Assembly (NCBI RefSeq): GCF_001870735.1
Contig: NZ_MORL01000001.1
Location: 620,001 to 684,000 of the forward strand
Direction: 5' to 3'
DNA from: Arsenicibacter rosenii
Lineage (GTDB): Bacteria > Bacteroidota > Bacteroidia > Cytophagales > Spirosomataceae
Length of the DNA stretch: 64,000 nucleotides
The notes under the pieces are model-generated. The model saw nothing but the letters and a program-made list of their open reading frames with translations, searched no databases and had not been told where the DNA came from. Position 1 is the first letter of the stretch. Each line of letters starts with the position of its first letter. Below, one piece after another: positions 63,612 through 64,000 of this stretch. Made by a program: the position numbers and the translations under genes.

Positions 63612-64000
63612 TTATTCTTTTTTATCCTGAGTAGGTTCGGTAAGGTAAACAGCCAGCCGTTCTTCCAGCTCAGCAATGCCAAGCCCTATATGAAACTGTC
63701 CGTTGATGGCCAGTGACAGGCGACCGGTTTCCTCAGAAATGGCAATTACAGCCGCGTCAGTTGCTTCGCTCATACCGATGGCCGCCCGATGCCGGAAACC
63801 TAATGAAGTAGGCAAGTCGCTGTCGTCAGAAACGGGTAAAATGCAGCGGGCAGCCCGTATTTTCTCATCACTGATGATAACGGCGCCATCGTGCAGCGGA
63901 CTATACTGATTAAAAATGGCGAGTAAGAGCGGCCGGGAAAGTGTGGCGTTGATCGCTTCTCCTGACTGGGCATATTTTTCCAGGTCATCATTTTTGCGAA
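63612..64000 (-). CDS. cdaA: Diadenylate cyclase (CdaA-type), 3' part, 5' end outside window
   Basis: About 129 C-terminal residues are visible, read in the frame beginning at 63998. Catalytic motifs of the DAC domain are intact: SPLHDGAVII (DGA) and GFRHRAAIG (RHR), then AVIAISEETG. The enzyme condenses two ATP to c-di-AMP. The N-terminal membrane helices expected for CdaA lie beyond the window. c-di-AMP controls K+ and cell-wall homeostasis, possibly relevant to the locus at 44-53 kb, though not adjacent. Confidence 0.88.
   Translation of the reverse strand, partial: RKNDDLEKYAQSGEAINATLSRPLLLAIFNQYSPLHDGAVIISDEKIRAARCILPVSDDSDLPTSLGFRHRAAIGMSEATDAAVIAISEETGRLSLAINGQFHIGLGIAELEERLAVYLTEPTQDKKE

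Overview
The window looks like one contiguous piece of a Bacteroidota chromosome, most likely order Cytophagales (Spirosoma/Fibrella-like). Several genes are preceded by the Bacteroidota -7 promoter consensus TAnnTTTG, recognisable ribosome-binding sites are scarce, and the gene content fits (DUF4332, AcpH, DgcN/DgcA-like pair, double-glycine leader peptides, PKD/Ig-type adhesin fragments, RluA-type pseudouridine synthase). No rRNA, tRNA or CRISPR array was seen. About 55 genes are supported. Most DNA is moderately GC-rich; one island (about 34.3-38.3 kb) is strikingly AT-rich.

Layout. 1-4.5 kb: end of a TetR regulator, UbiB/ABC1 kinase, DUF4126-like protein, DJ-1/PfpI protein, dCMP deaminase, ACP phosphodiesterase. 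4.4-10.6 kb: D-amino-acid/peptide catabolic module (APC permease, enolase-superfamily epimerase, DUF1611 protein, and a divergent fusion of a degenerate beta-lactamase-like domain with a D-aminoacylase). 10.7-18 kb: holA, a DRGH nuclease, ArsR, ROK kinase, peroxiredoxin, methyltransferase, TetR, cysE. 18-23.5 kb: truncated sugar dehydrogenase, an ethylene-receptor-like histidine kinase with its response regulator, ogt, a hydrolase, an Na+/H+ antiporter. 23.6-30.7 kb: molybdenum hydroxylase pair and the DabB/DabA inorganic-carbon pump. 31-34 kb: truC and a PIF1-like helicase.

33.9-38.7 kb is a scarred accessory island: adhesin remnants at both ends in opposite orientation, an immunity-like gene beside a deaminase-toxin stub cut by an ISKra4-type element, a double-glycine leader peptide, two AT-rich genes of unknown role and palindromic MITE-like repeats. 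39-43 kb returns to housekeeping genes (cytochrome c, aminotransferase, queuosine-precursor transporter, aroA).

44.0-53.4 kb is the most remarkable region: five co-directional genes encoding an FHA protein, a transmembrane PP2C phosphatase, a transmembrane Ser/Thr kinase with periplasmic Sel1 repeats, a 1330-residue fusion of a SEDS glycosyltransferase (RodA/FtsW) with a class B PBP transpeptidase, and a second FHA protein. The parts list matches the actinobacterial fhaA-fhaB-pstP-rodA-pbpA-pknA-pknB locus, with RodA and PbpA fused and Sel1 repeats in place of PASTA domains. I infer a phospho-signalling peptidoglycan synthesis machine.

53.5-64 kb: secreted hypothetical, acyl-CoA dehydrogenase, ugd and UDP-glucuronate decarboxylase, a candidate structured RNA, DUF4332, then a bacteriocin-type export operon (GG-leader peptide, HlyD adaptor, C39-peptidase ABC transporter) with a divergent XRE regulator, and the 3' end of a diadenylate cyclase gene.
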